This document shows positions 44,314 to 54,253 of a stretch of 64,000 bases of DNA, one piece after another (the stretch's first letter is position 1; every line of letters starts with the position of its first letter). The notes beneath the pieces are model-generated. The model ran no database searches. It was not told the origin of the DNA and saw nothing but the letters and a program-made list of their open reading frames with translations. A program made the position numbers and the translations under genes. Origin of the DNA: Gloeobacter kilaueensis JS1 (lineage in GTDB: Bacteria > Cyanobacteriota > Cyanobacteriia > Gloeobacterales > Gloeobacteraceae); the NCBI RefSeq assembly GCF_000484535.1, contig NC_022600.1, positions 3,348,001 to 3,412,000 of the forward strand, written 5' to 3'.

Positions 44314-45378
44314 ATGGCAAGAGGCTGGCTAGTGGCAATTTTGCTGGGTGCGCTGCTCGCCTGGGGTCCGCTCTGGGCGGCGGGCAGCGGCGATGTCAAC
44401 GGCGACGGCCACTTTGACGAGCAGGATCTGGCGGTCATCGATGCGTACCTGGCGGGAACAGTGCTTCTGGCCGACGAGCAGATCCAGGCGGCGGACGGCG
44501 ACGGCGATGGCCGGGTGAGCCAGGCCGACCGGGATCTGTTGGAGCAGCGCCTCAAGGAACTGGCCGTCGGTCACGCCCCAGGCCGCATTCAGGCAGAAAG
44601 TGCCAACAGCGGTGTCGTCCTCGACAGGGCGACGGGCAAACCGCTCGCCGGGGTCGAGATCGCCCTGCCGGATGAAGGGGTGACGGTGCGCACAGATAGC
44701 CAGGGACGCTTTCAGTTGCCCGGTGCCACAAAAGGCAAGATCCTGACGGTCCGGGCGGCAAACTATGCCCCCCAGGCCACTGCGGCTCCCGGCGGCGAGG
44801 GCGGCTTTCGGCTCGAACTTGAGCGGCTCTCGCCCAGGCTGGTCGTGCTCGACGACAGCCTGCACCACCTGGGGGACGACAAGTACGGCTACGGTTCGGC
44901 CAACTACCGCGAATTTCGCCTGCGCGCCGAGGGACCGCGCCTGGAGCGCACTTTTTATCTCGACGCTCTGCCGGAGCCGATGCGGCTGCGCGTCGGCTCG
45001 ATTATCGGCCTCGACACGGCCCATTCGGTAGCGATGGGCCAGTCCGCCCTCAGCCAGTTTGCCGGTAGTCGCCCGGACGGCCTGCGCATCTATCTCAACG
45101 GTAGGCCGCTCCAGAAAATTTATCTTAACGGCGACAACCTGACGGTGCGGTTGCCGCCCGCCCTCCTCAGGCGCGGCGCAAACGTGCTGCGCCTTGAGAC
45201 CCATCCGCTGCAGCTACCGGGGGAGGCGGACGACGAACTAGCGCGAGTCGTCCGGCTCTACGGGCTGGTCAACTACGACGACATCGAGTTTGCCCACCTG
45301 CTGCTCATCGACGACAGTGCCGGTGGCCGACACATCCGGGTACAGGGTGAGATCTTGCCCACCGCCGTCGGACCCTGA
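44314..45378 (+). CDS. Secreted protein with dockerin and carboxypeptidase-regulatory-like domains
   Basis: This 354-residue protein has a signal peptide ending LWAAGSG. Residues of about 26-85 are a type I dockerin: the calcium loops [14 protein letters not shown] and [14 protein letters not shown] are spaced as usual. Residues of about 110-165 are a carboxypeptidase-regulatory-like beta domain ([17 protein letters not shown]). The C-terminal 180 residues hold a beta-rich module with [17 protein letters not shown]. Dockerins normally bind cohesins; none is visible here. The ATG at 44314 is the first that gives a signal peptide. Its last 141 bases overlap the end of the methyltransferase gene on the other strand. 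Confidence 0.82.
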   Translation: MARGWLVAILLGALLAWGPLWAAGSGDVNGDGHFDEQDLAVIDAYLAGTVLLADEQIQAADGDGDGRVSQADRDLLEQRLKELAVGHAPGRIQAESANSGVVLDRATGKPLAGVEIALPDEGVTVRTDSQGRFQLPGATKGKILTVRAANYAPQATAAPGGEGGFRLELERLSPRLVVLDDSLHHLGDDKYGYGSANYREFRLRAEGPRLERTFYLDALPEPMRLRVGSIIGLDTAHSVAMGQSALSQFAGSRPDGLRIYLNGRPLQKIYLNGDNLTVRLPPALLRRGANVLRLETHPLQLPGEADDELARVVRLYGLVNYDDIEFAHLLLIDDSAGGRHIRVQGEILPTAVGP

Positions 45379-46422
45379 CGGCTCCGGGTGCTTGCGCAGG
45401 TACAGCGTCAGTTCCTCGCGGTTGTGAAACAGTTGCTTGGCCCGGACAAGCTCTATCTTCTCCCCGAGGATCACAAGCACGTCCTTGAGGGTCTGAAAGG
45501 GCTTTTTATAGAGCAACTTGACAGTAACAATCGCCGCACCGCCTGCTACCAGCACCGGCAAAAGCCCGGCCACCAGCTTTGCCATCCGCCGTGCGTCCCA
45601 GTTCATATCGCAGACGAGCAGATCAAAAGTCTGGGCACCCAGTCGGGCGGTGGCGGCGCTGGTGGCCAGGTAGCGTAGCCGGGGGTGGCCCAATAGCGTA
45701 GGGTGCAGGGCCGCCGGATCGATGGCGGTCACTTCGAGGCCCCGATCGAGGAGCAGCGCTGTCCAGCCTCCCGGTGCCGCCCCGATATCGAGGGCGCGGC
45801 GAAACCGGCCTAGATCCAGTCTGAAGCGCTCCTCCGCTTCCAGCAGCTTGAAGGCGGCCCGCGAGATCTGCCCCTGTTCTTTTTGAAAGCGCACCATACC
45901 GCCCGGCCAATCCGAAAGATCGTCGCCCGGTCGGGTGAGCCCCCAGTAGAGCCGGTTGGCGGCCAGGTACACAGCGACGGTCCAGTCGGCCTCGCGGCGG
46001 ACAGCCTCGATGGCAAACGTGCGCACCAGGGCCGCCTCGATCGCCGATCGCACCTGTGCCGCTGTATAGGCAAAAGGCTGACCCCCCTGGAGCCGCACCC
46101 GCACCGCCACGGTCTCACCGGCGCTCAGGCGGCGCTCACCGGCAGCCAGCGCGGCGATGCGAGCCAGATCTGCCCAGGTGCGATCGAGGGGGAGCACCTG
46201 ATCGACCGGCTGGAGGTGACGCAAAAAGATCGGTTCGCGCCCGCTTACGATCTGCAGCGCGTCTTCGGTCGCAGTCGCCGTCTCAAAGAGAAAGACCTCC
46301 CCCACATCGAGGTACGAAAACCGCAGATCCGAAAACAGCTGCCGCAGTTCTGTAAGCGCGTACTGGGCCGAGCCAGGATTCGACGAGCCGATAAAAGCGG
46401 CCCGCTCAGCAAAGGGAGTCAC
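45238..46422 (-). CDS. RlmM-like 23S rRNA ribose methyltransferase (FtsJ fold)
   Basis: This 394-residue protein has an N-terminal THUMP-like region and a C-terminal FtsJ/RrmJ methyltransferase domain with the SAM-binding motif ALDIGAAPGGWTALLLD and the catalytic-region segments VCDMNWDAR and VTVKLLYKKP. RlmM methylates the 2'-O of a cytidine in 23S rRNA; the architecture fits, but specificity is inferred. A GTG at 46422, overlapping the end of recJ by 17 bases, is the likely start. The last 47 residues lie antisense to the dockerin gene and are unlike the family, so the tail is an unusual extension. Confidence 0.82.
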   Translation of the reverse strand: MTPFAERAAFIGSSNPGSAQYALTELRQLFSDLRFSYLDVGEVFLFETATATEDALQIVSGREPIFLRHLQPVDQVLPLDRTWADLARIAALAAGERRLSAGETVAVRVRLQGGQPFAYTAAQVRSAIEAALVRTFAIEAVRREADWTVAVYLAANRLYWGLTRPGDDLSDWPGGMVRFQKEQGQISRAAFKLLEAEERFRLDLGRFRRALDIGAAPGGWTALLLDRGLEVTAIDPAALHPTLLGHPRLRYLATSAATARLGAQTFDLLVCDMNWDARRMAKLVAGLLPVLVAGGAAIVTVKLLYKKPFQTLKDVLVILGEKIELVRAKQLFHNREELTLYLRKHPEPSGSDGGGQDLTLYPDVSATGTVVDEQQVGKLDVVVVDQPVEPDDSR

Positions 46423-48739
46423 AGGAGCGTGCCAGCGGTTGCAACAGCGAAGCAGGCCGCCTGAGAAGCTCCTGGAGCACATCGGCCCGGCTCTGGTACC
46501 ACTCGGCCAACTGCAGGCGCTCTGCCCCCAGCCAGCCGTGCAGGTTTGCATCGATCACAGGACGCCAGTCTTCTAAGAAGCGCTCCTCCACCAGCGCCTC
46601 GCAGACGATCCGGGGCGAGACCCAGCAGTGCTGAGAAAGCCGCAGAATCTCGAAGGGCAGCCCTGGCCGGTAGCTCGCCTGCAACTGGTGCCTGAGCTTC
46701 CAGGGATGAAAAGCGGGCACAGTGGCGGCAAACAGGTGGACCGTCCGGGGCCGGACCACCGCCAGCAGCCAGAGCAGGTGCAGCGGCGAGGGCGGCAGGC
46801 TCCACAACAGCAGGTGCTCGTAGCGGTAATTCTCCTGGGGGCGGTCGTAGTGGACCGGCCAGCCAGGGGGCAACTGGGGACGCTCGTGCCCATAGAGGAG
46901 CACCGGTCTTTGTTGATCGGGCACAAAAGTTGCCAGAAATGCAGCGCCGTCGCCCTCGCGGTGGTCGTGCCACTCGATGGACTCCTCAAAAGCCGGAGGA
47001 GCCGGCAGGACAAACGGGGCGGCAGTGGCAGCGCGCAGGCCCGCCACTTCCAGTTCGATCTTGACGGTGCCCTGGTACTCGTTGCGCCTGGCGCTAAAGG
47101 CGATATCGACGAATTCGGGCAGCGGCAGATAGTCCGCCTGCCGCCAGCCCACCGCCCGCCGCTCAGCGGTACCGTCGCTCACTAAAAGCTGCAGGTGGGT
47201 ACCCTCCTTCCCCATGGCCTTTTGCTGGACAACCCGTGCCCCGGCTACCCAGAAAACCGGTTCACGGTTGCCGAGGCCGCAGGGCTGCAGCCGGTCGAGC
47301 TGCTCGACGAGTGCGCGGTTGATCTGGGCAAGCTGCACTGCCGCGTCGATCTCTACGAGCGGCGCTATCTGCTCGGGCTGGAGGCGGGCGCGGGCAAAAT
47401 CCTGCAGCCGCACCTTGAAAGCTTCAAGCTGATCGCCCCTGAGCGAAAAGCCCCCCGCCATCGGATGGCCGCCGAAGCCGTCGAGGAGATCGGCGCAGAA
47501 CTTGAGCGCCTCGTAGATGTGAAATTCAGGAATCCCCCGCGCCGAGCCGCGCACCCGCTCGCCCTCGATGGCCGCGATAAAGACCGGAGCTCCGTAGCGC
47601 TCCTTGAGGCGGCTTGCCACGATCCCGATTACACCGTGGTGCCAGCCAGGCTGGGCAAGCACCAGCACCCGCTGCTGAGCCAGGTCGAGCCCGTCTTTTT
47701 GCTGGGCCTCGACAAGGGCAATCGCCTCGGCCTCGATCTGGGCACAGAGCACCTGGCGGCGCTGGTTGGCCTGTTCGCACTCGCCGGCCCGCTCGGCGGC
47801 CACCGCCGGATCGTCGGTGGTCAATAGCTCGATGACCGTCACCGGATCGCCGATGCGGCCCACAGCGTTGATCCGGGGGCCCAGGGCAAAACCGATCGCC
47901 TCAGGCTTGAGATCGTTGCGCCCGAGCAGACCGCAGACGGCCAGTAGCGCCTGCACGCCGGGATTGGTCGAACCGGGCAAGCGCGCCAGCCCCCTCAGCA
48001 CCCAGGCCCGGTTGACACCGACCAGCGGAGCAAGATCCGCCACCGTTCCGAGGGTAAATAGTTCCAGCAAACTCTCCTGCAGATCGCCGTTGTCTTCGAA
48101 GCGGCGGGCAAGTTCTCCGGCCAGAACAAAGGCCACCCCGACTCCGGCCAGATAGGCGTAGGGCGAGGTGCGCTCCATCAACTTGGGGTTGAGAATCGCG
48201 TCGGCCACCGGCAGCACATCCGGCAGGTCGTGGTGGTCAGTGACGATCACCTGCATACCCAACTCGGCGGCGCGGGCGATCGGTCCGTGGGCGGAGATGC
48301 CGTTATCGACGGTCAGAATCAGACCGACGCCGCGATCAAAAAATTCTTCGACGATCCGGCAGTTGATGCCGTAGCCCTCGTGCATCCGGCTGGGGATCGC
48401 ATAATCGATCTGCCCGCCCAGGGCGCGCACCGCCCGCAGGAGTAAAGCCGTGCTCGTCATGCCGTCGCAGTCGTAGTCGCCGCAGATGGCGATGGGCTTG
48501 TTGTGGACGATCGCCTCCGCCAGCAGCTCCACAGCCCGGCCCATCTGGGCAAATTCTGCCCCAGGCTCCGGCAGCACCCAGCTGTCGGGCGATAAAAAGT
48601 GCTCGGCCAGCTCGCAGGTGGTGATCCCGCGATTGATCAGCACCTGGGCCACCAGCGGCGACAACCCGAAGGCTCCGGCCAGCCGTGCGGCCAGGTCGGG
48701 AACGGGAGCGGCAATCTGCCAGCGCTGCCTGGGTAGCAT
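46406..48739 (-). CDS. recJ: Single-stranded-DNA-specific exonuclease RecJ
   Basis: RecJ degrades single-stranded DNA 5' to 3' in recombination and repair. The 777-residue protein has the DHH-family motifs [28 protein letters not shown] and, in the DHHA1 part, [13 protein letters not shown]. The C-terminal 230 residues extend beyond the catalytic core with a cyanobacterial-type domain ([15 protein letters not shown]). It starts at an ATG at 48739 and diverges from the gyrase subunit gene. The methyltransferase gene overlaps its 3' end. Confidence 0.94.
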   Translation of the reverse strand: MLPRQRWQIAAPVPDLAARLAGAFGLSPLVAQVLINRGITTCELAEHFLSPDSWVLPEPGAEFAQMGRAVELLAEAIVHNKPIAICGDYDCDGMTSTALLLRAVRALGGQIDYAIPSRMHEGYGINCRIVEEFFDRGVGLILTVDNGISAHGPIARAAELGMQVIVTDHHDLPDVLPVADAILNPKLMERTSPYAYLAGVGVAFVLAGELARRFEDNGDLQESLLELFTLGTVADLAPLVGVNRAWVLRGLARLPGSTNPGVQALLAVCGLLGRNDLKPEAIGFALGPRINAVGRIGDPVTVIELLTTDDPAVAAERAGECEQANQRRQVLCAQIEAEAIALVEAQQKDGLDLAQQRVLVLAQPGWHHGVIGIVASRLKERYGAPVFIAAIEGERVRGSARGIPEFHIYEALKFCADLLDGFGGHPMAGGFSLRGDQLEAFKVRLQDFARARLQPEQIAPLVEIDAAVQLAQINRALVEQLDRLQPCGLGNREPVFWVAGARVVQQKAMGKEGTHLQLLVSDGTAERRAVGWRQADYLPLPEFVDIAFSARRNEYQGTVKIELEVAGLRAATAAPFVLPAPPAFEESIEWHDHREGDGAAFLATFVPDQQRPVLLYGHERPQLPPGWPVHYDRPQENYRYEHLLLWSLPPSPLHLLWLLAVVRPRTVHLFAATVPAFHPWKLRHQLQASYRPGLPFEILRLSQHCWVSPRIVCEALVEERFLEDWRPVIDANLHGWLGAERLQLAEWYQSRADVLQELLRRPASLLQPLARSCDSLC

Positions 48740-48945
48740 CGAAACAGCCTATCTCTGGCTGCTATCTTACGGAACAGGCTACTTGTCTTACAAGCGCCGC
48801 CCACCCCAGCTGTGATACAAAAGCCTGTAATCGCCCGAGCAGGGACCACTATGCTACGAATAAGGCGATCGAACGGCGAATTGAGTACAATTGTTCACAA
48901 GCTCGTCGTTCCACTGTCCGCACCAAAGCGAGTGTTCCAGACACC

Positions 48946-51417
48946 ATGCCCAGACAGCTCGAATTGACCGGTCCAGATCCCAATTCCCGGATTGTGCCCA
49001 CGGCCCTGCATTCAGAGATGCAGCGCTCGTACCTCGAGTACGCGATGAGCGTCATCGTCGGTCGAGCACTGCCGGACGTGCGCGACGGCCTCAAGCCGGT
49101 GCATCGGCGCATCTTGTTTGCGATGCACGAGTTGGGGCTCGCTCCCGATCGGCCCTTTCGCAAGTGCGCCCGCGTCGTGGGCGACGTGCTGGGCAAGTAC
49201 CACCCCCACGGCGATACGGCGGTCTACGACGCGCTGGTGCGGCTGGTGCAAGATTTTTCGTCGCGCTATCCGCTTCTGGCGGGCCACGGCAACTTTGGCT
49301 CGATCGACAACGATCCGCCCGCCGCGATGCGCTACACCGAATGTCGCCTCGCAGCGGTGGGCGTCGATGCCCTGCTCGCTGAGATTGACGAGCAGACGGT
49401 CGAATTTAGCGACAATTTTGACGGCTCCCAGCGCGAGCCGGAGGTGCTGCCGGCCCGGCTGCCGGTGCTGCTCTTAAACGGCAGCTCGGGGATCGCCGTC
49501 GGCATGGCGACGAATATTCCGCCCCACAACCTGGCAGAGGTGGTCGATGGGCTGGTCGCCCTCATCGACAATCCCCAACTGAGCGACGACGAATTGTTGC
49601 AGCTTATTCCCGGCCCCGACTTTCCGACCGGGGGCCAGATCATCGGCACCGCCGGGGTGCGCGAGGCGTACCTGAGTGGCCGGGGATCGATCACGATGCG
49701 CGGGATCACCCATCTTGAGGAGGTGGGCAGCGGTCGGCGGCGCAAGCCCGCGATTGTCGTCACCGCCCTGCCCTTTCAGGTCAACAAGGCCGCCTGGATC
49801 GAAAAGGTGGCGGAGCTGGTCAACCTGGGCAAGATCCAGGGTATCAGCGACATCCGCGACGAGTCCAACCGCGAGGGCGTGCGCGTCGTGCTCGAACTGA
49901 AGCGGGAGGTCAAAACCGACCTCATCCTCGCCGGTCTCTACCGGCTTACGCCCCTGCAGGCCAACTTCGGCAGTATTCTGCTCACCCTGGTCGATGGCCA
50001 GCCGCGCCTGCTCAAGCTGCGCGAACTGCTCGAACAGTTCTTGCAATTTCGCCTCACCACCCTCACCCGCCGCATTTCGTACAACCTCAAGCGCGCCACC
50101 GACCGCGCCCACCAGCTCGAAGGCCAGCTCGTCGCCCTCGCCAACCTCCAGCCGATCGTGCAGCTTCTGAGCACCTCCCCCGACGCCGCCCAGGCAAAAG
50201 CCGCCCTGGTCTCCCGCTACAGCCTGAGCGAGCGCCAGGCCGAGGAGATCTTGCAGATGCCCCTCAGGCGGCTGACATTGCTCGATCGCGAAAGGCTCGC
50301 CACTGAACATCGCGAGTTGCGCGAGCGGCTCATCGAACTGCAGTCGTACCTCGACAGTCCCCGCAAGCTCCAGAACCTCCTCAAGCGCGAACTGAGAGAC
50401 CTCAAAAAAAAGCACGCCGACCCGCGCCGCACCAAGATCGAGCTGCAGGCCGCTCCTTTGCCCACCGCCGATGAGATGGTGAGCGACGACGAGGTCGTCG
50501 TCCAGTTCAGCCGACGGGGCTACGTTCGCCGCCTGCCCGTTGCCACCTTCGAGCGCAGCAACCGGGCCCGCCGCAGCGCCTCGCGCAGCGAGGACGCCGA
50601 TTTTGTGATCGAGAGCTATCCGACCCGCAGCCGCAACGAGCTATTGGCCATCACCCGCAGTGGCCGCGCCTACTCGCTCAAAGTCGGCGACATTCCCGAG
50701 ACGGGGGCGCGGGCGCGGGGAACGCCGCTCGTCACGCTGCTCGCCTTAAACAACGAGCAGATCGCCGCCACCTTCGTGCGCGAGAACTACCCGAGCGACC
50801 TGTATCTGGTGCTGCTGACCCGCGAGGGCCGGATCAAAAAACTGCTCCTCAGCGAGTGCGCCAATCTCACGGGCCGGGGGCTGATGCTGCTCAAACTCGG
50901 CGACGACGACCAGCTACTGCAGGTGGCCCTTGCCACGGCCACCAGCCAGATCGTCGTTGCCACCAGCGCCGGACGGTTGCTGCGCTTTTTAGCCGACGAG
51001 GCCCAACTGCCGGTGATGGGCCGCACCGCCCTCGGCCTGCAGGCGATCAAGCTGCGCCGGGGCGAGGCGCTGGTCGGGATGACCGTAGCGGGCGAGCAAG
51101 ACAACCTGCTTTTGCTGAGCCGCCAGGGCCAGGCCAAGCGCCTGCCCCTGGCCGAGTTGCGGCTGCAGGAGCGCGCCGGTCTCGGCACGCCGATCGGTCT
51201 GCTGGCCGACCGCGCCGATGTGCTCCAGGCGCTCACCAGCACAGGCACAGAAGACGAGCTGATCGTCGTCACCGATCAAGAGCGGCTCATCCAGCTGCGG
51301 GCAGGGGATCTGCCGGTGGCCAGCCGCTCCGAAAGTGGCCGGGTTCTACCGGCCCTTGAACCGGGCGAGCAGGTGATGGCGCTTACCCGCTTGGCCTGTG
51401 AACCTGCAGACGATTAG
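48946..51417 (+). CDS. Type IIA topoisomerase subunit A (GyrA/ParC-like)
   Basis: This 823-residue protein has the winged-helix domain with the catalytic Tyr in [10 protein letters not shown], the preceding [20 protein letters not shown] and [16 protein letters not shown], a coiled-coil gate and a C-terminal beta-pinwheel. Where GyrA carries the GyrA box Q-R-R-G-G-[RK]-G, this protein reads [16 protein letters not shown]. It therefore lacks the box needed for negative supercoiling, so it may act as a topoisomerase IV-type decatenase. The ATG at 48946 gives the family N terminus; there is no strong ribosome site. The upstream part of the frame is unlike the family. Confidence 0.9.
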   Translation: MPRQLELTGPDPNSRIVPTALHSEMQRSYLEYAMSVIVGRALPDVRDGLKPVHRRILFAMHELGLAPDRPFRKCARVVGDVLGKYHPHGDTAVYDALVRLVQDFSSRYPLLAGHGNFGSIDNDPPAAMRYTECRLAAVGVDALLAEIDEQTVEFSDNFDGSQREPEVLPARLPVLLLNGSSGIAVGMATNIPPHNLAEVVDGLVALIDNPQLSDDELLQLIPGPDFPTGGQIIGTAGVREAYLSGRGSITMRGITHLEEVGSGRRRKPAIVVTALPFQVNKAAWIEKVAELVNLGKIQGISDIRDESNREGVRVVLELKREVKTDLILAGLYRLTPLQANFGSILLTLVDGQPRLLKLRELLEQFLQFRLTTLTRRISYNLKRATDRAHQLEGQLVALANLQPIVQLLSTSPDAAQAKAALVSRYSLSERQAEEILQMPLRRLTLLDRERLATEHRELRERLIELQSYLDSPRKLQNLLKRELRDLKKKHADPRRTKIELQAAPLPTADEMVSDDEVVVQFSRRGYVRRLPVATFERSNRARRSASRSEDADFVIESYPTRSRNELLAITRSGRAYSLKVGDIPETGARARGTPLVTLLALNNEQIAATFVRENYPSDLYLVLLTREGRIKKLLLSECANLTGRGLMLLKLGDDDQLLQVALATATSQIVVATSAGRLLRFLADEAQLPVMGRTALGLQAIKLRRGEALVGMTVAGEQDNLLLLSRQGQAKRLPLAELRLQERAGLGTPIGLLADRADVLQALTSTGTEDELIVVTDQERLIQLRAGDLPVASRSESGRVLPALEPGEQVMALTRLACEPADD

Positions 51418-51505
51418 CGATGGGGTCCAGGCGGCGGTCTCAGCCGATACGGCTGGCCCTCCCGCTGCAGGCTAAAATGAAGGTTAACCAAAAACAGGGG
51501 TATCC

Positions 51506-51877
51506 ATGCAGCTGTGGGTGCTGATCTTCAACGCCGGCTCCGAGAACGAAGGGATCTACACGCTGAGCGTTCAGGATAAAAACATCGTCGTCGCCTTCGA
51601 GAGCGAGGACGACGCGCTCTGCTACGCCAACTTGCTCGAAGCGCAGGATTTTATGGTTCCCCAGGTCGAGCGCATCGAGTCCGAGGAGATCAAGCAGTTC
51701 TGCGAAGATTCCGATCTGGGGCTCATCGTCGTCGAGGCCGGTAAGCTGATGCTCCCTCCTGAGCAGAGCAAAGAAGCCTTCGACTGGCAGCCCGGCCAGA
51801 AGTCCGAAGAGCGCGCCGGGGGCGAGCTGGACCGGATGCGCTCGATGCTGGAGCGGCTCTACAGCAAACCCACCTGA
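51506..51877 (+). CDS. DUF3110 family protein
   Basis: This 123-residue acidic protein has MQLWVLIFNAGSENEGIYTL at the start, VAFESEDDALCYANLLEAQ in the middle and a helical tail. This matches DUF3110, found in cyanobacteria and chloroplasts. No biochemical function is known. The ATG is preceded by AGGGG. It is followed after four bases by the EVE-domain gene and then the HEAT gene on the same strand. Confidence 0.88.
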   Translation: MQLWVLIFNAGSENEGIYTLSVQDKNIVVAFESEDDALCYANLLEAQDFMVPQVERIESEEIKQFCEDSDLGLIVVEAGKLMLPPEQSKEAFDWQPGQKSEERAGGELDRMRSMLERLYSKPT

Positions 51878-51881
51878 GCGG

Positions 51882-52337
51882 ATGGCCTACTGGCTTTTTA
51901 AAAGTGAGCCGGGCGTTTTTTCGCTCAGCGATCTCAAGGCCGCTCCCACCGACTGGAGCGGCGTGCGCAACTACCAGGCCCGCAACTTTATGCTCACGAT
52001 GCAGTTGGGGGATGGGGGATTTTTCTACCACAGCAACAGCAACCCCCCCGGCATCGTCGGTACCGTCGAGGTGGTGCGCACCGCCTACCCCGACCCGACC
52101 GCCCTCGATCCAAAAAGTCCGTACTACGACCCGCGCTCGACCCTCGAAAAACCGATCTGGCAGATGGTCGATATCGCCTTTCGCTCCGCCTTTGCCGAGA
52201 TCGTCGCCCTCGATCGGCTGCGCGCCACGGCTGGGCTTGAGCAGATGCTGCTTCTGCGCCGGGGCAACCGCCTTTCGGTGATGCCTGTGAGCGCTGCTGA
52301 GTGGCGGATCATCTTGAATCTGGCGGGCCCATCGTAG
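51882..52337 (+). CDS. EVE domain protein (DUF55)
   Basis: This 151-residue protein is a complete EVE/PUA-like domain: MAYWLFKSEPGVFSLSDLK, WSGVRNYQARNFMLTMQ, GFFYHSNSNPPGIVGTVEVV and VDIAFRSAFAEIVALDRL. EVE domains bind modified bases in DNA or RNA. It stands alone rather than fused to a nuclease and lies in a small operon with DUF3110. Whether it reads methylated DNA or RNA here is not known. Confidence 0.92.
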   Translation: MAYWLFKSEPGVFSLSDLKAAPTDWSGVRNYQARNFMLTMQLGDGGFFYHSNSNPPGIVGTVEVVRTAYPDPTALDPKSPYYDPRSTLEKPIWQMVDIAFRSAFAEIVALDRLRATAGLEQMLLLRRGNRLSVMPVSAAEWRIILNLAGPS

Positions 52338-52383
52338 GCTTCGGGGGGTGAGTTAAGATGCCAGAGGCAAACGGGAGAGAAGC

Positions 52384-53034
52384 GTGGAAACTCCGGAGCA
52401 AAAACTGGCCAGCGCGGACGTTGGCGATCGGCTGAGCGCTGTGAGCGCCCTGCGGGAGGTACCGGCGGAGCGCTCGGTGCCCCTGCTGGTGCAGGCCGCT
52501 CAAGATAGCAATGCCCGCGTGCGCTACGCCGCTATCAGTCTGCTTGGTCAAAAAGAAGATACTTCGGTGCTGGAGCTACTGCGGACCACCCTCAAGACGG
52601 ACCCCGAATTTGACGTGCGCGCCGCCGCCGCCGCTGCCCTGGGCGACCTGCACGAGCGCCAGGCTTACGAGGATCTGGTGGAGGCGTACCACCGCGAGAG
52701 CGAATGGCTGGTGCGCTTTAGCTGCGTCGCTGCCTTAGGAGAACTGGGCGATCCTCGGGCGGTCGATCTCCTGGTCGAAGCCCTCGCAGGCGACGCGCTG
52801 GTGCGCACCGTCGCCGCCGGTGCCCTCGGACAACTGGGGGATCCCAGGGCGGTGCCGGCGCTCATCACATATCTAGGCGACGAAGATTGGCAATTACGCT
52901 TTCGGATCGCCCAGGCGCTCGGCGAGTTGGGCGGAGAGCAGGCCCGCGCTGCGCTCGAAAAACTGGCTGCCGATCCCAGCGAGCCGGTGCGCTCGACCGC
53001 CAGCTACGCCCTCGCTCAGTTGAGCGAAAAATAA
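52384..53034 (+). CDS. HEAT-repeat protein (phycobilisome lyase/NblB type)
   Basis: This 216-residue all-helical protein is built of five to six HEAT-like repeats with the cyanobacterial phycobilin-lyase pattern, for example RVRYAAISLLGQ, DVRAAAAAALGDL, LVRFSCVAALGELGDPRA, LVRTVAAGALGQLGDPRA and QLRFRIAQALGELGG. It may be a phycobiliprotein lyase or degradation factor, or a general adaptor. The start is a GTG at 52384 after GGGAGAGAAGC. Its stop lies just before the candidate small RNA and terminator. Confidence 0.85.
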   Translation: METPEQKLASADVGDRLSAVSALREVPAERSVPLLVQAAQDSNARVRYAAISLLGQKEDTSVLELLRTTLKTDPEFDVRAAAAAALGDLHERQAYEDLVEAYHRESEWLVRFSCVAALGELGDPRAVDLLVEALAGDALVRTVAAGALGQLGDPRAVPALITYLGDEDWQLRFRIAQALGELGGEQARAALEKLAADPSEPVRSTASYALAQLSEK

Positions 53035-53098
53035 CGACACGATTCCTCCCCGCAGGCGAGAGAAATTTCTTAAAAAAAACTATTGCTTTCCCAAAATG

Positions 53099-53190
53099 TA
53101 GTTTCGGGAACAACTTTCCTAGGACTGGATGCGTGAGCATCAAGGTGGTTCTCCTTATACTCTGACACTCCCCCTTGGGGAGTTTTTTTT
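53099..53190 (+). ncRNA. Candidate small RNA with terminator (3' of the HEAT gene)
   Basis: The segment can fold into a compact structure. GGGAA (53106-53110) pairs with TTTCC around a CAAC loop. GATGC gtga GCATC (about 53128-53141) is a five-bp stem with a GNRA tetraloop. A perfect terminator hairpin follows at 53167-53183. The GGGAAC stretch can instead pair with GTTCTC near 53148-53153, closing an outer stem. The overall layout recalls cyanobacterial Yfr2/Cyano-1-type RNAs from memory, but I cannot confirm the family. No promoter is obvious. Confidence 0.4.
53167..53190 (+). terminator. Intrinsic terminator
   Basis: ACTCCCC (53167-53173), a three-base loop CTT and GGGGAGT (53177-53183) form a perfect 7-bp hairpin followed by a run of T residues to 53190. 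It ends either the HEAT gene's transcript or the candidate small RNA just upstream. Confidence 0.88.
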
Positions 53191-53256
53191 GTCCGGACTC
53201 CCTGGGCCTGCTGAAGGACCGTGGCACGATAGAAGCGGTGAGCACGTCCAACGGTC

Positions 53257-54201
53257 ATGTCCGAGTCACTGCCCTACAACCAGTTCAGCCGCCACCTGCG
53301 GGAGCGCTTTGGCGAGAAGGTCTTCAAAGTGACCCTCGACGCCGGTTTTGACTGTCCGAACCGCGACGGCACCCGAGCGCGGGGGGGCTGCACCTTCTGC
53401 GACGCCTCCGGCTCCTCCGCCCAGGTGGCACCGCCCACGGTGCCGCTCTTAGAACAGTTGCAGATCGGCATGGCAGGCTGGCAGCGCAAGTTTGGCGAGC
53501 GGGCGCGCAAATTTGTCGCCTACTACCAGGCGTTTACCAACACCCACGCCCCCCTGTCGCGCTTAGAAGAAGTCTACCGGATCGGCCTGGAGCATCCCGA
53601 CTGCGTCGCGCTCGCTGTCGGCACCCGTCCGGACTGCGTGGCCGAGCCGGTACTCGAACTGCTCCAGCAGATGGCCCACCAAAAATATCTCTGGGTGGAG
53701 TACGGCCTGCAGAGCGCCCACGACGCCACCCTCCAGCGCATCAACCGCGCCCACAGCGTCGCCGAATTCGTCGATGCGGTCCGCCGCACCCGACAGCGCG
53801 GCATCGAGGTCTGCGCCCATCTCATCCACGGCCTGCCCGGCGAGACGCCCAAGATGATGCTCCAGTCGGTGGATCTGCTCGCAGATCTAGAAGTCGAGGG
53901 GATAAAGATCCACTCGCTGCACATCCTCAAAGGCTCGATCATGGCAGGCCAGTACCTGCGGGGGGAGATCGAACTGATGAGCGAGCAGCAGTACGTCGGC
54001 TCAGTCTGCGACTCGCTGGAGCGCCTACCGCCTCAGACCTGGATTCACCGGCTCACCGGCGATGGGCTGCCGCACCTGCTCATCGCCCCCGAGTGGTCGC
54101 GCCACAAGCGGGCAGTGCTCACCGCAATCGAACAGGAAATGCGTAGACGCGGCACCCGACAGGGATCGCAGTATCTATTAAGGAGTGTTGCGGGTCGATA
54201 G
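53257..54201 (+). CDS. Radical SAM protein, TIGR01212/YhcC family
   Basis: This 314-residue protein has the iron-sulfur/SAM motif CPNRDGTRARGGCTFC, the longer-spaced form seen in the YhcC family. HSLHILKGSIMAGQYLRGEI and QTWIHRLTGDG follow near the C terminus, as expected. The substrate is unknown. It starts at an ATG at 53257 after the terminator and precedes psaL by 52 bases. Confidence 0.93.
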   Translation: MSESLPYNQFSRHLRERFGEKVFKVTLDAGFDCPNRDGTRARGGCTFCDASGSSAQVAPPTVPLLEQLQIGMAGWQRKFGERARKFVAYYQAFTNTHAPLSRLEEVYRIGLEHPDCVALAVGTRPDCVAEPVLELLQQMAHQKYLWVEYGLQSAHDATLQRINRAHSVAEFVDAVRRTRQRGIEVCAHLIHGLPGETPKMMLQSVDLLADLEVEGIKIHSLHILKGSIMAGQYLRGEIELMSEQQYVGSVCDSLERLPPQTWIHRLTGDGLPHLLIAPEWSRHKRAVLTAIEQEMRRRGTRQGSQYLLRSVAGR

Positions 54202-54253
54202 CGGCGGCAAACGAACGACGTAGGATCATCGAGACGCTCGAGGAATAGCAATC

